From: CAYLPJ01 sp964385465
GTDB taxonomy: Bacteria; Planctomycetota; Phycisphaerae; SM23-33
Assembly: GCA_964385465.1 (NCBI GenBank)
Contig: CAYLPJ010000007.1
Span: forward strand, 1 to 64,000
Reading direction: 5' to 3'
Length of the DNA: 64,000 nucleotides
Shown one piece after another: positions 41,591 to 50,072 of this stretch. Within the stretch, counting starts at the first letter, position 1, and every line of letters starts with the position of its first letter. Position numbers and translations under genes: made by a program. Below the pieces are notes generated by a model that was given only the letters and a program-made list of their open reading frames with translations, did not search any database and had not been told where the DNA came from.

Positions 41591-44269
41591 ATGAGCCCGT
41601 CCACGATACCGTCCCTCGCCGCCCTGCTGCTGACCGCCGCGGTCGCCGCCGGGCAGACCGGCACGGCCGTGATCGATACCGACATGGGCGATGTCCCCGC
41701 CGACGCCATGAAGCCCGTCGCCGGCCAGCGCGTCTCCGGCAGCCTGCCCGGGGACTGGGCGGACGACTCCGGCTGGGCGCCGGTCCACGGCAGCTACCGC
41801 CGGGCCACCGAGGGCGGGCGGACGTTCCTCCGCATGGACGTCGCGAAGCTCCGCGACGGGCGGCTCCAGCTCATGCACCTGATCCCCAAGTACGAGACGC
41901 CGGCCTACTTTCGCCTGGAGCTGACGCTCCGCAGCCCCACCGCGGCCCGGCCGGAGGTCGGCCTGCGGATGCGGTCCCAGCCCTACGAGTTCCTCTGGAG
42001 CCGCACGCTCGCCGTCCCCGCCGACTGGCGGGACTACACCTTCGACTTCCGCCTGACCCGCTGGCCCCAGCAGATGGGGCTGTGGATCAACCTCGGCGCC
42101 GAGGGTACGCTGGACATCGCCCGCGTGCGGCTCGTGCAGCGGACGAAGGCGCAGCTCGTCGCCGAGATGGCCGCCCGCGCCAAGGCCGGCGGGCCGAAGA
42201 ACCTCCTCCGCGTCACCCGCCTGCCGCTGGGCCTCCAGAGCGGCTGGTCGATCGACCGGGAGCTCTCCGACGGCGACCATGTCCACGTCGCCGCCGACCC
42301 CGACGTCGCCGGCCCCACGGGCAGCCCCGCGCTCCACATCCGCACGCCCGAGAAGATGCGCCTCTTCGCCGCGCCGTTCGGCGTCCCCGTCCAGACCGAG
42401 CCGCACACCGCCTCGCTGTTCGTCCGCGGCAGGGGGCGGCTCCAGTTGGCCGCCTCCGCCGAGGGCCACCAGGTCCGAACCGGAAAGCCCGTCACGCTCG
42501 ACGGCGATCAGTGGAAGCGGGCCACCGTCACCTTCCAGCCGCGCCTGCTGAGCCGCTGTCACGCCCTGGTCCTCCATTGCGAGGGCGAGCTGTGGGTCGA
42601 CGCCCTCCAGGTCGAGCGCGGGCGGAAGGGGACGGACTACGCCCCGGCCGGCGCGTGCGAGGTCGCCCTGGCGGTGGACTCCCCGGCGCGGGTGCAGTTC
42701 GACGACGAGCCCGCCCGGGTCCGCTGGGCGGTGACGGGCGAGGCCCGCGGCGCGACGCTTCGAGCACGCGTGGTAACCCCGTACGGCGACGCGGCGGCGC
42801 TGAAGCCGGTCAAGCTCGGCGGCGGCTTCCTCCAGACCGGCGAGCTGGACTACGCCGTCCTGCCCGCCCGCCCGCGGGGGCCGATGCGGATCGAGGCGTG
42901 GGTCACCGACGCCGACGGCGACCGCATCAGCCCGCCCAACGAACTGGTACTCTACCGCCTCCGTCGTCCGCGGTACTGGAACGCCGACGCGCCCGACAGC
43001 CCGTTCGGCACGCACACGCTGTCGACCACCCGGCATATCCTCATGGCCAAGGCCGCCGGGGTGAACTGGACACGCCTCCACGACGCCGGGTCGGAGTACA
43101 TCGGCTGGTTCCACCTGGAGCCGGCCAAGGGCGAGTGGGCCTTCCGCGACGCCGCCCTGAAACGCTTCCGCAAGCACGGCATGATGATCCTGGGGGCCTA
43201 CTCCACCGCACCGAAGTGGGCCAGCCACTTCCGCCACGAGAAGCCGCACATCGGCTACTTCGACCGCTACTACCAGCCGATCGAGATGGACGCCTTCGCC
43301 CGCTACGTCCGCACCGTCACCGAGCGCTACAAGGACGGCGTCATTCAGCACTGGGACGTCTGGAACGAGCCCTGGAACCACGAATGGTGGGCCGTACGCT
43401 ACGACGAAGACAAGGGGGGCCGGGCCGGCTACATCACCAGCGAGAAGCCGCGGGAGGATTTCGCCAGGCTCCAGGCCGTCGCCTACGAGGCGTCCAAGGC
43501 CGCCGACGAGGACGCGGTGGTCTGCGGGATCAACACCTACGCCGGGGCGACGCGGGGGCAGCACTGGACGGAGGGCGTCGTGGGCGCCGGGGGCATCGAG
43601 CACTGCGACGTGATCGCCTACCACCAGTACACCAACGGCCCACTGGGCCACCCCGGCGACGCGGTCGAGACAGGGCTGAATGGGACGGTCAAGCCGATCC
43701 TCGACAAGTACGGCAAGCTGCCCCGGCCGGTGTGGATGACCGAGGGCAACCCCAACCCCCGCGGGCTGGGCGAGGGCTTCTACAACATCACGCTGCCCTA
43801 CGAGCCGACCGAGGACGTGCTCGGCTCGTCCGACCGCCTCGTGCGATACTGCGTCAGCATGCTCGCCAACGGCGTGAGCAAGATCTTCCTCTACTCCATG
43901 CACACCCACACGCACTTCGGCGGGGAGAGCTGGCGGGTGCTCGTCACGCCGGACGGCTACCTGCACCCCTCGGCCGCGTCGCTGTCGGCGGCGGCATGGC
44001 TGCTGGAGGACACGCGGTTCGTCCGCCACGTCCAGCCGGCCGAGGGCGTGACGTGCTACCTCTTCCAGGGCGACGAACGCGCCGTCGCCGTGCTCAGCCC
44101 CCGACCCCGCCATGCGCCGCTGGCCCTGCCGGACGACGCCGGCGTCGAGCTGTTGGACGTGTACGGCAACCCCCTGCCGGCCGGGACGAACCTCGGCCTG
44201 CACGTCGCCTACCTCCACGCCCCCGCCGGCAAGGCCGAGGCCCTCGCGAAGCTGCTGAGCAAGCGGTGA
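41591..44269 (+). CDS. Secreted clan GH-A glycoside hydrolase
   Basis: 892 residues; AAGGAG stands 7 nt before the ATG, and a signal peptide covers about 1-22. N-terminal beta-sandwich modules (50-460) are followed by a (beta/alpha)8 barrel (about 470-790). The acid/base Glu is E593 in WNEPW and the likely nucleophile is E718 in WMTEGN, the spacing of clan A families such as GH39. A C-terminal beta domain closes the protein. It acts on a plant- or algal-type polysaccharide; family rank within the clan needs a profile search. The leader of about 210 nt carries the repeat cluster described at 41319-41430. Confidence 0.82.
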   Translation: MSPSTIPSLAALLLTAAVAAGQTGTAVIDTDMGDVPADAMKPVAGQRVSGSLPGDWADDSGWAPVHGSYRRATEGGRTFLRMDVAKLRDGRLQLMHLIPKYETPAYFRLELTLRSPTAARPEVGLRMRSQPYEFLWSRTLAVPADWRDYTFDFRLTRWPQQMGLWINLGAEGTLDIARVRLVQRTKAQLVAEMAARAKAGGPKNLLRVTRLPLGLQSGWSIDRELSDGDHVHVAADPDVAGPTGSPALHIRTPEKMRLFAAPFGVPVQTEPHTASLFVRGRGRLQLAASAEGHQVRTGKPVTLDGDQWKRATVTFQPRLLSRCHALVLHCEGELWVDALQVERGRKGTDYAPAGACEVALAVDSPARVQFDDEPARVRWAVTGEARGATLRARVVTPYGDAAALKPVKLGGGFLQTGELDYAVLPARPRGPMRIEAWVTDADGDRISPPNELVLYRLRRPRYWNADAPDSPFGTHTLSTTRHILMAKAAGVNWTRLHDAGSEYIGWFHLEPAKGEWAFRDAALKRFRKHGMMILGAYSTAPKWASHFRHEKPHIGYFDRYYQPIEMDAFARYVRTVTERYKDGVIQHWDVWNEPWNHEWWAVRYDEDKGGRAGYITSEKPREDFARLQAVAYEASKAADEDAVVCGINTYAGATRGQHWTEGVVGAGGIEHCDVIAYHQYTNGPLGHPGDAVETGLNGTVKPILDKYGKLPRPVWMTEGNPNPRGLGEGFYNITLPYEPTEDVLGSSDRLVRYCVSMLANGVSKIFLYSMHTHTHFGGESWRVLVTPDGYLHPSAASLSAAAWLLEDTRFVRHVQPAEGVTCYLFQGDERAVAVLSPRPRHAPLALPDDAGVELLDVYGNPLPAGTNLGLHVAYLHAPAGKAEALAKLLSKR

Positions 44270-44285
44270 CCGACCTTCGCTTCGC

Positions 44286-45347
44286 TCAGCGAACCTGCGG
44301 TGTGCGCTTGGCGAGGGCGTAGAGGTCCCCGGCGTGGGCGAGGCTCTCGCCTTGGAGGGAGACGAACAGCCCCGCCGGATCGAGGGCGCCGAGGAGGCGC
44401 TCGATCTCCGCCTCGGCCAGCGGGTGCTCCCAGTTGGAGACCTGCACCGACAGCCCCGCCGCCTGGGCCGACCGGGCCAGTTCGATGATCCCGTCGAGGT
44501 CCGGACCGTTGGGATCGTTGCTCAACTCCATCGCACGCAGGCCCGGCAAGCCAAGCAGCTCCGGAACGCACGCCCCAGCGCCCGAGTGAATGTGAAGCAT
44601 CCCGTACTCCAGCCCGCCGAGTACGGTGGCGTTCGCCTCGGCGAAGACGTCGCGGAAGTGCGTCGGGCCCATCAGGGCGGTGACGTCCTCGGAGTAGCAC
44701 GAGCCCGTCCCGTCGCGCCAGATCCGCATCCAGTCGATGGACCCCTCGCTCAGCCCGGCCTCGGCGAAAAGGCGGAAGTGCTCGGCCAGGACGGCGGCGA
44801 CGAGCTCGGCGGCGTCGGCGGCCGCGGTTCGCAGCGCGGCGGGGTGGAGGGCAAGCTCGAGGGCGAACGTCTCGTTGCCGAGCATGCAGGCGAGGATGTC
44901 GGCCGGTCCGAGCAGCGGGCAGCACCCGGGCAGGAATGTCTCCCAGCTCCAAGCGTCCAGCAGCGGCTCGAGCAGCCGGAGGTACCGCTGCCAGTGCGGG
45001 TGGTCGGGGTCGAAGGGCGGCACGCAGAGTTCGGCGGCGTCGCGGGCGCAGGGCGTGGCCCAGCAGTTGACGCCGTCGTACTCGAACCCGCACCCGGCGA
45101 GGACGGGCACCATGGGCGTGCCGAAGTTGACCAGCGCGACCGGCGGCTTGTCGCTGGGGATGACCGCGCCGGCCTCGATGCCGCGGAGCTTGCGATCGAC
45201 GATCTCGCCGGGGGTCAGGCGGAGGTCGAATGGCTCGCCGCCGCCTCCACGGGGCGGCGGGGCCGGCGCGAAAGTCGAGACCAGCGGCACGTCGTTGTCG
45301 CGCAGCCACCACCGCCGGTGCAGGTCGATCTCCTCGCGGAGGGTCAC
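44286..45347 (-). CDS. Uroporphyrinogen decarboxylase-fold protein
   Basis: 353 residues from a GTG that overlaps the upstream stop (GTGA, 45344-45347). The fold is that of URO-D and corrinoid methyltransferases: an N-terminal helical opening LREEIDLHRRWWLRDND, LGPADILACMLGNETF, MLHIHSGAGACVPELLGLPGLRAMELSND and a C-terminal LFVSLQGESL. The histidine in the H-I-H-S segment could bind metal. True heme biosynthesis is unlikely; planctomycetes carry many URO-D-like proteins of unknown role, often next to sugar oxidoreductases. It converges on the glycoside hydrolase. Confidence 0.72.
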   Translation of the reverse strand: MTLREEIDLHRRWWLRDNDVPLVSTFAPAPPPRGGGGEPFDLRLTPGEIVDRKLRGIEAGAVIPSDKPPVALVNFGTPMVPVLAGCGFEYDGVNCWATPCARDAAELCVPPFDPDHPHWQRYLRLLEPLLDAWSWETFLPGCCPLLGPADILACMLGNETFALELALHPAALRTAAADAAELVAAVLAEHFRLFAEAGLSEGSIDWMRIWRDGTGSCYSEDVTALMGPTHFRDVFAEANATVLGGLEYGMLHIHSGAGACVPELLGLPGLRAMELSNDPNGPDLDGIIELARSAQAAGLSVQVSNWEHPLAEAEIERLLGALDPAGLFVSLQGESLAHAGDLYALAKRTPQVR

Positions 45348-45808
45348 CCGGCGGCCTCGGGCGGCAGGAGGCGGATCTCGGCGATGCCGATCAGGTGCAG
45401 GCAGAGCAGCGACAGGGCCAGCGCCACCGCCGCGGTGAGGAGGATCATGGCGAGGGTGCGTCCTTTTCGGGTCCGAGCCCGGCCGGCGGGATCGACGCGG
45501 CCGGCGTCCATGCCGGCGAGGTCGCGGGAGCCCATCCGCCAGGCGGCGGAGGCAAGCGTGACGAAGGCGGCGAGGGCAAGCAGTGCGAGGTAGCCGGCCA
45601 GCCTTCCCGGCGGCGAGCCCGGGGCGAGCAGGTCGATCCGCAAGCCCCCCCAGAGCAGCGCGGCGGCGGCGAGGCAGCCGGCGGCGGCCAGCGCGAAGAC
45701 GGTCACCGCCCGCGCGCGATGGGGCAGGGCCAGGTTCTCCGTCGCGGCCGGGGCGGGCGCGTCGGGGTGTTCGAAGGCTGTGGCGGTCTCAGGGTCCATG
45801 GTGAGCAT
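45344..45808 (-). CDS. Small membrane protein with three predicted helices
   Basis: 154 residues, not recognised. Hydrophobic spans lie near 33-55, 69-87 and 118-142; the N-terminus is acidic and Pro/Ala-rich. The start could be the ATG at 45808 or the one at 45799; neither has a clear ribosome binding site. Its stop overlaps the GTG of the URO-D-fold gene, so the two are translated as a unit. A membrane-partner role is possible but not shown. Confidence 0.6.
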   Translation of the reverse strand: MLTMDPETATAFEHPDAPAPAATENLALPHRARAVTVFALAAAGCLAAAALLWGGLRIDLLAPGSPPGRLAGYLALLALAAFVTLASAAWRMGSRDLAGMDAGRVDPAGRARTRKGRTLAMILLTAAVALALSLLCLHLIGIAEIRLLPPEAAG

Positions 45809-45854
45809 ACCCGTCGGTTAAACCGCCACGGTCGGCGTCGGTGGCGTGAGGACC

Positions 45855-45889
45855 GACGGGCGGGCAGGCATCGCGCCTGCCCGCCCGTC
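45855..45889. terminator. Perfect 15-bp hairpin between DUF4190 and membrane-protein genes
   Basis: GACGGGCGGGCAGGC (45855-45869), loop ATCGC, and the exact reverse complement (45875-45889). It follows the DUF4190 gene on the minus strand. No T-run follows on either strand. It should stop or stabilise transcripts. Confidence 0.5.
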
Positions 45890-45918
45890 CGGTCCGGTGC
45901 AACCTGCCGGGGCCGCGC

Positions 45919-46314
45919 TCAGCGCAGCGGCAGCAGGTCCAGCAGGTTGTTCATGCTGTTGGGGCTGTTGGGGCCCATCTGCCGTTGGAGTTCGGAGGCC
46001 CCATACATGACACCGCCGATGACGCTGGCCAGCAGGATGCCCAGGATGATGTCCAACGCCAGTGCGATGATGCTGAGCACCATGCCCGCCGTGGCCATCC
46101 CCGTCGGTGCGCCGGCTTCCTTGGACTTCTTGCGGCCGATCATGCTGAGAATCAGGCCCACGACGGCGCATGGGATGGCGATGTACCAGAAGCAGAAGAT
46201 GACCAGGGCAACGATGCCGAGGATCATCCCTGCGATACCGAGTCCCTTGCCCGGGTTAGCCTGTGCGGCGCCGGCACCGCCCGGTGCGGGGGCCTGGGGA
46301 GGCTCTTGCGTCAT
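45919..46314 (-). CDS. DUF4190 membrane protein
   Basis: 131 residues; AAAGGAG precedes the ATG. A Pro/Ala-rich N-terminus is followed by the DUF4190 pattern, two hydrophobic hairpins (about 25-60 and 71-103) with GLGIAGMILGIVAL and GMATAGMVLSIIALAL joined by a basic GRKKSK turn. The role is unknown; the family is common in bacterial membrane proteins of small size. Confidence 0.8.
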   Translation of the reverse strand: MTQEPPQAPAPGGAGAAQANPGKGLGIAGMILGIVALVIFCFWYIAIPCAVVGLILSMIGRKKSKEAGAPTGMATAGMVLSIIALALDIILGILLASVIGGVMYGASELQRQMGPNSPNSMNNLLDLLPLR

Positions 46315-46500
46315 GTCGCGGTCTCCTTTCCGATGGTTTGCGAAGGCGCGGGGCCGTACGAGAAACCCCGCGAAGTGCCGCTGCGGAACCTATCGGCCGC
46401 ACGCGGACGTGTCAACGACATTCCGTAGGCGAAAGCCCCACGGCCGGCGGGGGCCGCCGGATTCACTTGGTTCATCGTCGGGCGTTGGGGGCGGGGAGCT

Positions 46501-47418
46501 TCAGGAAAACAGCGCCTCGACGAACGCCTCGGGGCGGAAGGCCTCGACGTCGTCGAAGCCCTCGCCGATGCCGATGAACTTCACCGGCAGGTTCACCTCG
46601 TTGCGGATCGCCACCACGATCCCTCCCTTGGCCGTGCCGTCCAGCTTGGCCAGGAAGATGCCCGTCACGTCGATGGCCTGCGAGAAGGCCTTGGCCTGGT
46701 TGATGGCGTTCTGACCCGTGGTGGCGTCCACGACCAGCAGCACCTCGTGCGGGGCGCCGGGGATCTTGCGGGCGACCACGTCGCGGATCTTCGTCAGCTC
46801 CCGCATGAGGTGGTCCTGCGTGTGAAGCCGACCGGCGGTGTCCACCAGCAGCACGTCGGCGCTGCGGGCCATGGCGGCGTCGCATGCGTCGAAAACGACC
46901 GCCGCCGGGTCCTTGCCCGTGCCCTTGATGATGTCCACGTCGATCCGCTCGGACCAGATCGTCAACTGCTCGACGGCCGCGGCGCGGAACGTGTCCCCCG
47001 CCGCCAGGCATACGTTCATGCCCTCGTTCTTGAACGTCCAGGCCAGCTTGGCCACCGACGTGGTCTTGCCCGAGCCGTTGATCCCGGCCACGAGGATGAC
47101 CGTCGGCGGCTGATCGGCGAAGTGAACCGTCCGGTCGCTCTCGGGCCAGTACTGCTTCAGCTCGCCCTTGAGGAACTCGATGACGTCGTCGCCGCGGCTG
47201 ACCCGCCCATCCTTGCCCGCGGCCTCGAGGTCCTCCCGGATCCGCACGGCCGTGGCGACGCCCATGTCGGCCTGGATGAGCACGGCCTCGAGCTCGTCGA
47301 GCGTCTCGGCGTCGAGCTTCCGCCCGCTCAGCAGCGACCGCAGCGATCCCACGAACCGCTGCCGCGTCCGACTCAACCCGCTCTTGAGCTTCTCGATCGT
47401 CTTGCGAAACAGGGCCAT
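46501..47418 (-). CDS. ftsY: Signal recognition particle receptor FtsY
   Basis: 305 residues. NG domains are complete: helical N domain (1-95), P-loop GINGSGKTTSVAKLAW (about 112-127), GDTFRAAAVEQL, DTAGRLH and AKLDGTAKGG, GIGEGFDD. The acidic A domain found in some FtsY proteins is absent. It docks the signal recognition particle at the membrane for co-translational insertion. A purine-rich AAAAGGA site lies between the inverted repeat at 47439-47464 and the ATG, so its expression may depend on the ribH-nusB transcript crossing the inserted cassette. Confidence 0.95.
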   Translation of the reverse strand: MALFRKTIEKLKSGLSRTRQRFVGSLRSLLSGRKLDAETLDELEAVLIQADMGVATAVRIREDLEAAGKDGRVSRGDDVIEFLKGELKQYWPESDRTVHFADQPPTVILVAGINGSGKTTSVAKLAWTFKNEGMNVCLAAGDTFRAAAVEQLTIWSERIDVDIIKGTGKDPAAVVFDACDAAMARSADVLLVDTAGRLHTQDHLMRELTKIRDVVARKIPGAPHEVLLVVDATTGQNAINQAKAFSQAIDVTGIFLAKLDGTAKGGIVVAIRNEVNLPVKFIGIGEGFDDVEAFRPEAFVEALFS

Positions 47419-47434
47419 TGCTTGGGCATTCCTT

Positions 47435-47869
47435 TTACCAGGGATTCAGGGGATGCAGGGGATTCAGGTCACTTCTTCGGCGTCCGTGACCTGTCCTTCC
47501 GTAGCGAGTACCGCCGATACTGGAGCTGAGGCTGGCGAAGTTCAGGAGCATGCCTACCGGCAGGCCGGTCGCCTTCAGGCAGTTCAGCACCCGGGCCGAG
47601 AAGACCTTCGGCTCACCCTCGGCAGCCTTGACCTCCACGAGGCCACATCGGGCGACAATGATATCCGCGACATGCTCCCCGACAAGCACATCTTCGTAAT
47701 GGACGCGAATCGGCATCTGCTGGACGACTTCCAGCCCCTCCTTCCGCAGCGCGACGCCCATCGCGTTCTCGTAGACCTTCTCCAGGAAGCCGCACCCGAG
47801 CGTGTTCTGGACCCGGAACGCACACTGGAGAATCCGCCCCGTGACCTCCTCATCCTCCCACCGCGCCAT
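47435..47869 (-). CDS. GxxExxY family protein, C-terminus frameshifted
   Basis: 144 residues as read. The hallmark G27-F-L-E30-K-V-Y33 is present, with VGEHVADIIV and LVEVKA (a PD-(D/E)xK-like core) and LNCLKATGLPVGMLLNF after it. After N-F the frame turns into A-S-L-S-S-S-I-G-G, unlike the family. One extra G near 47535 would restore N-F-G-Q-P-Q-L-Q-Y-R-R-Y and a stop at 47469-47471, giving about 133 residues, the normal size. The present tail is instead read from the inverted-repeat DNA (L-N-P-L-H-P-L-N-P-W). Function of the family is unknown; a nuclease-like role has been suggested by fold. Confidence 0.75.
   Translation of the reverse strand: MARWEDEEVTGRILQCAFRVQNTLGCGFLEKVYENAMGVALRKEGLEVVQQMPIRVHYEDVLVGEHVADIIVARCGLVEVKAAEGEPKVFSARVLNCLKATGLPVGMLLNFASLSSSIGGTRYGRTGHGRRRSDLNPLHPLNPW
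47439..47464. repeat. Left inverted repeat of the GxxExxY cassette
   Basis: 26 bp built of 9-bp units close to CAGGGGATK. It matches the reverse complement of 47968-47993 at 25 of 26 positions and lies between the GxxExxY gene and ftsY. Confidence 0.75.
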
Positions 47870-47967
47870 CCCATCCCCTTCCCTGCTGTGCCGTCCCGGG
47901 CCTCGGTATCTCTCGCCTCCTATCCTCTGTGGTCTTCTCTCTTCTCTCTTCTCCGAACCCCCTCTTC
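47870..47967 (-). other. Purine-rich (minus strand) leader of the GxxExxY gene
   Basis: A pyrimidine-rich stretch on the plus strand, most marked at 47931-47954 (TCTTCTCTCTTCTCTCTTCTCC), gives a GA-rich leader for the minus-strand gene. No coding frame is visible. Confidence 0.3.
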
Positions 47968-48424
47968 AATCCCCTGCATCCCCTGCATCCCTGCTGGAAT
48001 CCTCCGTCCCGTCACCCACCGCCCCGGAGAGGTGTCTGGCGACCGCGTCGAGGATGCCGTTGATGAAGCGGGGGCTCTCGGCGGTGGAGAACTCGCGGGC
48101 GAGGCGGAGTGCCTCGGTGATGACGACCTTGACGGGCACGCGACCGAGTCGCAGCTCGTGGCAGGCAAGGCGGAGGGTATTGCGGTCAACCAGCGCCAGG
48201 CGCCCGAGGCCCCAGTCGCGCGCGTGGCGGCTGAGCAGTTCGTCGCAGGCATCGCGGTCGGCCCAGACGGAGTCCATCAACTCGCGGGCGGCGGTGAGCG
48301 TCTCGGGAGACTCGCGGCTGTCGGCGATGAACTCGTGGACGAGCCCGAGGGCCCGGTCGCCCTGAGCGTCGAGGCAGCAGAGGCCCTGGAGGGCGAGGCG
48401 TCTTGCCCTGTGGCGGGGGTTCAC
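47966..48424 (-). CDS. nusB: Transcription antitermination factor NusB
   Basis: 152 residues from a GTG that overlaps the ribH stop (GTGA). It is a helical NusB: RHRARRLALQGLCCLDAQGD, WGLGRLALVDRNTLRLACHEL, VPVKVVITEALRLAREFS and PRFINGILDAVARHL. With NusE it binds boxA RNA in antitermination complexes. The last residues (D-A-G-D-A-G-D) and the TGA are encoded by the right inverted repeat, so the natural C-terminus has probably been replaced or extended. ribH-nusB is a common gene pair. Confidence 0.9.
   Translation of the reverse strand: MNPRHRARRLALQGLCCLDAQGDRALGLVHEFIADSRESPETLTAARELMDSVWADRDACDELLSRHARDWGLGRLALVDRNTLRLACHELRLGRVPVKVVITEALRLAREFSTAESPRFINGILDAVARHLSGAVGDGTEDSSRDAGDAGD
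47968..47993. repeat. Right inverted repeat of the GxxExxY cassette
   Basis: Counterpart of 47439-47464 in opposite orientation, one mismatch in 26 bp. It overlaps the 3' end of nusB. No target-site duplication is visible outside the two arms. Confidence 0.75.
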
Positions 48425-48912
48425 GGGGAGTCGCTGTCCGCCGCGACCGGGAGCTGGCCGAGCAGGTTGACCATCTCGATCGCGGCGCAGGCGGCCTCGG
48501 CGCCCTTGTTGCCGGCCTTGGCGCCGGCGCGGTCGACGGCCTGCTCGACGGTATCGCAGGTGAGCACGCCGAAGATGCAGGGCACGTCCGTCTCCAGCCC
48601 GGCCAAGGCGACGCCCTTGGCGACCTCCGAGGCGATGTACTGGTGGTGATCGGTCCCGCCGCGGATGACGGCCCCGAGGCAGACGACGGCATCGTAGACG
48701 CCGCACTCGGCCAGCCTGCGGGCCAGCAGGGGGATCTCGAAGCTGCCCGGCGACCAGATCACCTCGATGTTCTCGTCGGCGACGTGGTGGCGGCGCAGCG
48801 CGTCGGTCGCGCCGTCCAGCAACTTGCCCGTCACGAACTCGTTGAACCGGCTGACGACGAGCGCGAACTTCGCCTCGGCCGGAGCGACCAGCTTGCCTTC
48901 GTAAGTCTTCAT
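48421..48912 (-). CDS. ribH: 6,7-dimethyl-8-ribityllumazine synthase
   Basis: 163 residues; GGGAGCAGGCG stands before the ATG. The conserved VVSRFNEFVTGKLLDGA, WSPGSFEIPLLARRLA, VCLGAVIRGGTDHHQYIASE, PCIFGVLTCDTVEQA and AGNKGAEAA are all present, including the active-site His of T-D-H-H. It makes the riboflavin precursor from ribitylamino-uracil and dihydroxybutanone phosphate. It is the first gene of ribH-nusB-GxxExxY-ftsY. Confidence 0.95.
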   Translation of the reverse strand: MKTYEGKLVAPAEAKFALVVSRFNEFVTGKLLDGATDALRRHHVADENIEVIWSPGSFEIPLLARRLAECGVYDAVVCLGAVIRGGTDHHQYIASEVAKGVALAGLETDVPCIFGVLTCDTVEQAVDRAGAKAGNKGAEAACAAIEMVNLLGQLPVAADSDSP

Positions 48913-49004
48913 CTCGCCTGCTCCCGGGGAACGGGATGGTCCGTCCCACTGTGCCGAGAGTATACGCCCCGGGCGCCCGCCGGGCAAGGACCGGACCGCC
49001 GGCC

Positions 49005-50003
49005 CTACAGCGTCAGCGCGATGCCCTGGTCGGCCGCGTCGCGGGCCTTGAGGGCGACCTCGGTAGCGCGGAAGCTCTCGGCCGGGGAGATCAGGCCCTC
49101 GCCGTCACCGTCCAGCGAGCCGATGAATTCGGCGAACAGGTCCCGCTTCGGCGGCAGGGGCAGGTCCTCCTCGCCGTCCGGCGTGGTCAGCACGACGCGG
49201 CGGCCCTCGTCGGCGAGCTCCAGCATCGCCTCGCTGCCGACGATCCGGAGCCGCTCGTCCCCCCAACTCCGCTTGCCCCCCGGTGAACCGGGCCAGGGGC
49301 GGAGGTAGTCGAACGTGATCGCCGCATGCCCACCGTCGGCGAAGTCCAGCAGGATCGCCCCGGCGTCCTCCATGCCGGGATGGCTGGGGTGGGCGGCATT
49401 GGACTGAGTGGCCATCACGCGGGTGTAGTCCTTGCCGGCGGCGAAGCTGACGAAATCGATCGCGTGGATCGCGCACCACGGGATCGACCCGCCATAGGTC
49501 TCCCGGCGCTTGTACAGCTCGTCCCGCGTGGCGAACGGGTAGCTCTTCTGCCCGAAGGCCAGCAGCGGCTCGCCGAGGCGGCCGGCGGCCACGGCGGCGC
49601 GGGCGGCGAGGTAGGGCGGCTGGCCCCGCATCGCCAGCAGCGCGGCGATCCGCACACCCGCGGCCGCGACGGCCTCGCGAAGGCGGGCCAGGTCCGCCGG
49701 CTCCGTCGCCAGGGGCTTCTCGGCGACGACGTGGGCCCCGGCCTCGGCGGCGGCGGTGGCGGCTTCGGCGTTGCGGTAGAGCGGCATGAACACGCCGACG
49801 ACGTCCGGGCGCACCTCGTCGAGCATGCGGCGGTAGTCGTCGTACACGGTCGCGCCGGCGGCGGCGGGGTGCTCGGAGGCGAATGCAGGCGGCTTGCCCG
49901 GCTCGGCCGCGGCGGCGGCGACGAGGTCCACGCCGTCAACCTTGCCCAGCCCGTCGAGGACATAGCCGACGTGTCCGTACGATCCGATGGTGGCGAGTTT
50001 CAT
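49005..50003 (-). CDS. Gfo/Idh/MocA family oxidoreductase
   Basis: 332 residues. GGAGG precedes the ATG. The N-terminal Rossmann fold opens with L-A-T-I-G-S-Y-G-H-V-G-Y; the family E-K-P-L-A motif (in HVVAEKPLATEP) follows, and the C-terminal half is an alpha/beta substrate domain with CAIHAIDFVSF containing a likely catalytic His. It oxidises a sugar, polyol or derivative with NAD(P). It diverges from the URO-D-fold gene by 69 bp, and such pairs recur in planctomycete sugar loci. Confidence 0.85.
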   Translation of the reverse strand: MKLATIGSYGHVGYVLDGLGKVDGVDLVAAAAAEPGKPPAFASEHPAAAGATVYDDYRRMLDEVRPDVVGVFMPLYRNAEAATAAAEAGAHVVAEKPLATEPADLARLREAVAAAGVRIAALLAMRGQPPYLAARAAVAAGRLGEPLLAFGQKSYPFATRDELYKRRETYGGSIPWCAIHAIDFVSFAAGKDYTRVMATQSNAAHPSHPGMEDAGAILLDFADGGHAAITFDYLRPWPGSPGGKRSWGDERLRIVGSEAMLELADEGRRVVLTTPDGEEDLPLPPKRDLFAEFIGSLDGDGEGLISPAESFRATEVALKARDAADQGIALTL

Positions 50004-50072
50004 GCCCGGGTCCTCCATGCTAGACTGCCCTTGTTTCAGTCTGTATACGCCGCGAGCGAGCGAGGGTAAAGC

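Noticed and set aside
47439..47993. Known insertion sequence
   Set aside because: No transposase or DDE/HUH motif and no target-site duplication; only a GxxExxY gene lies between the repeats.
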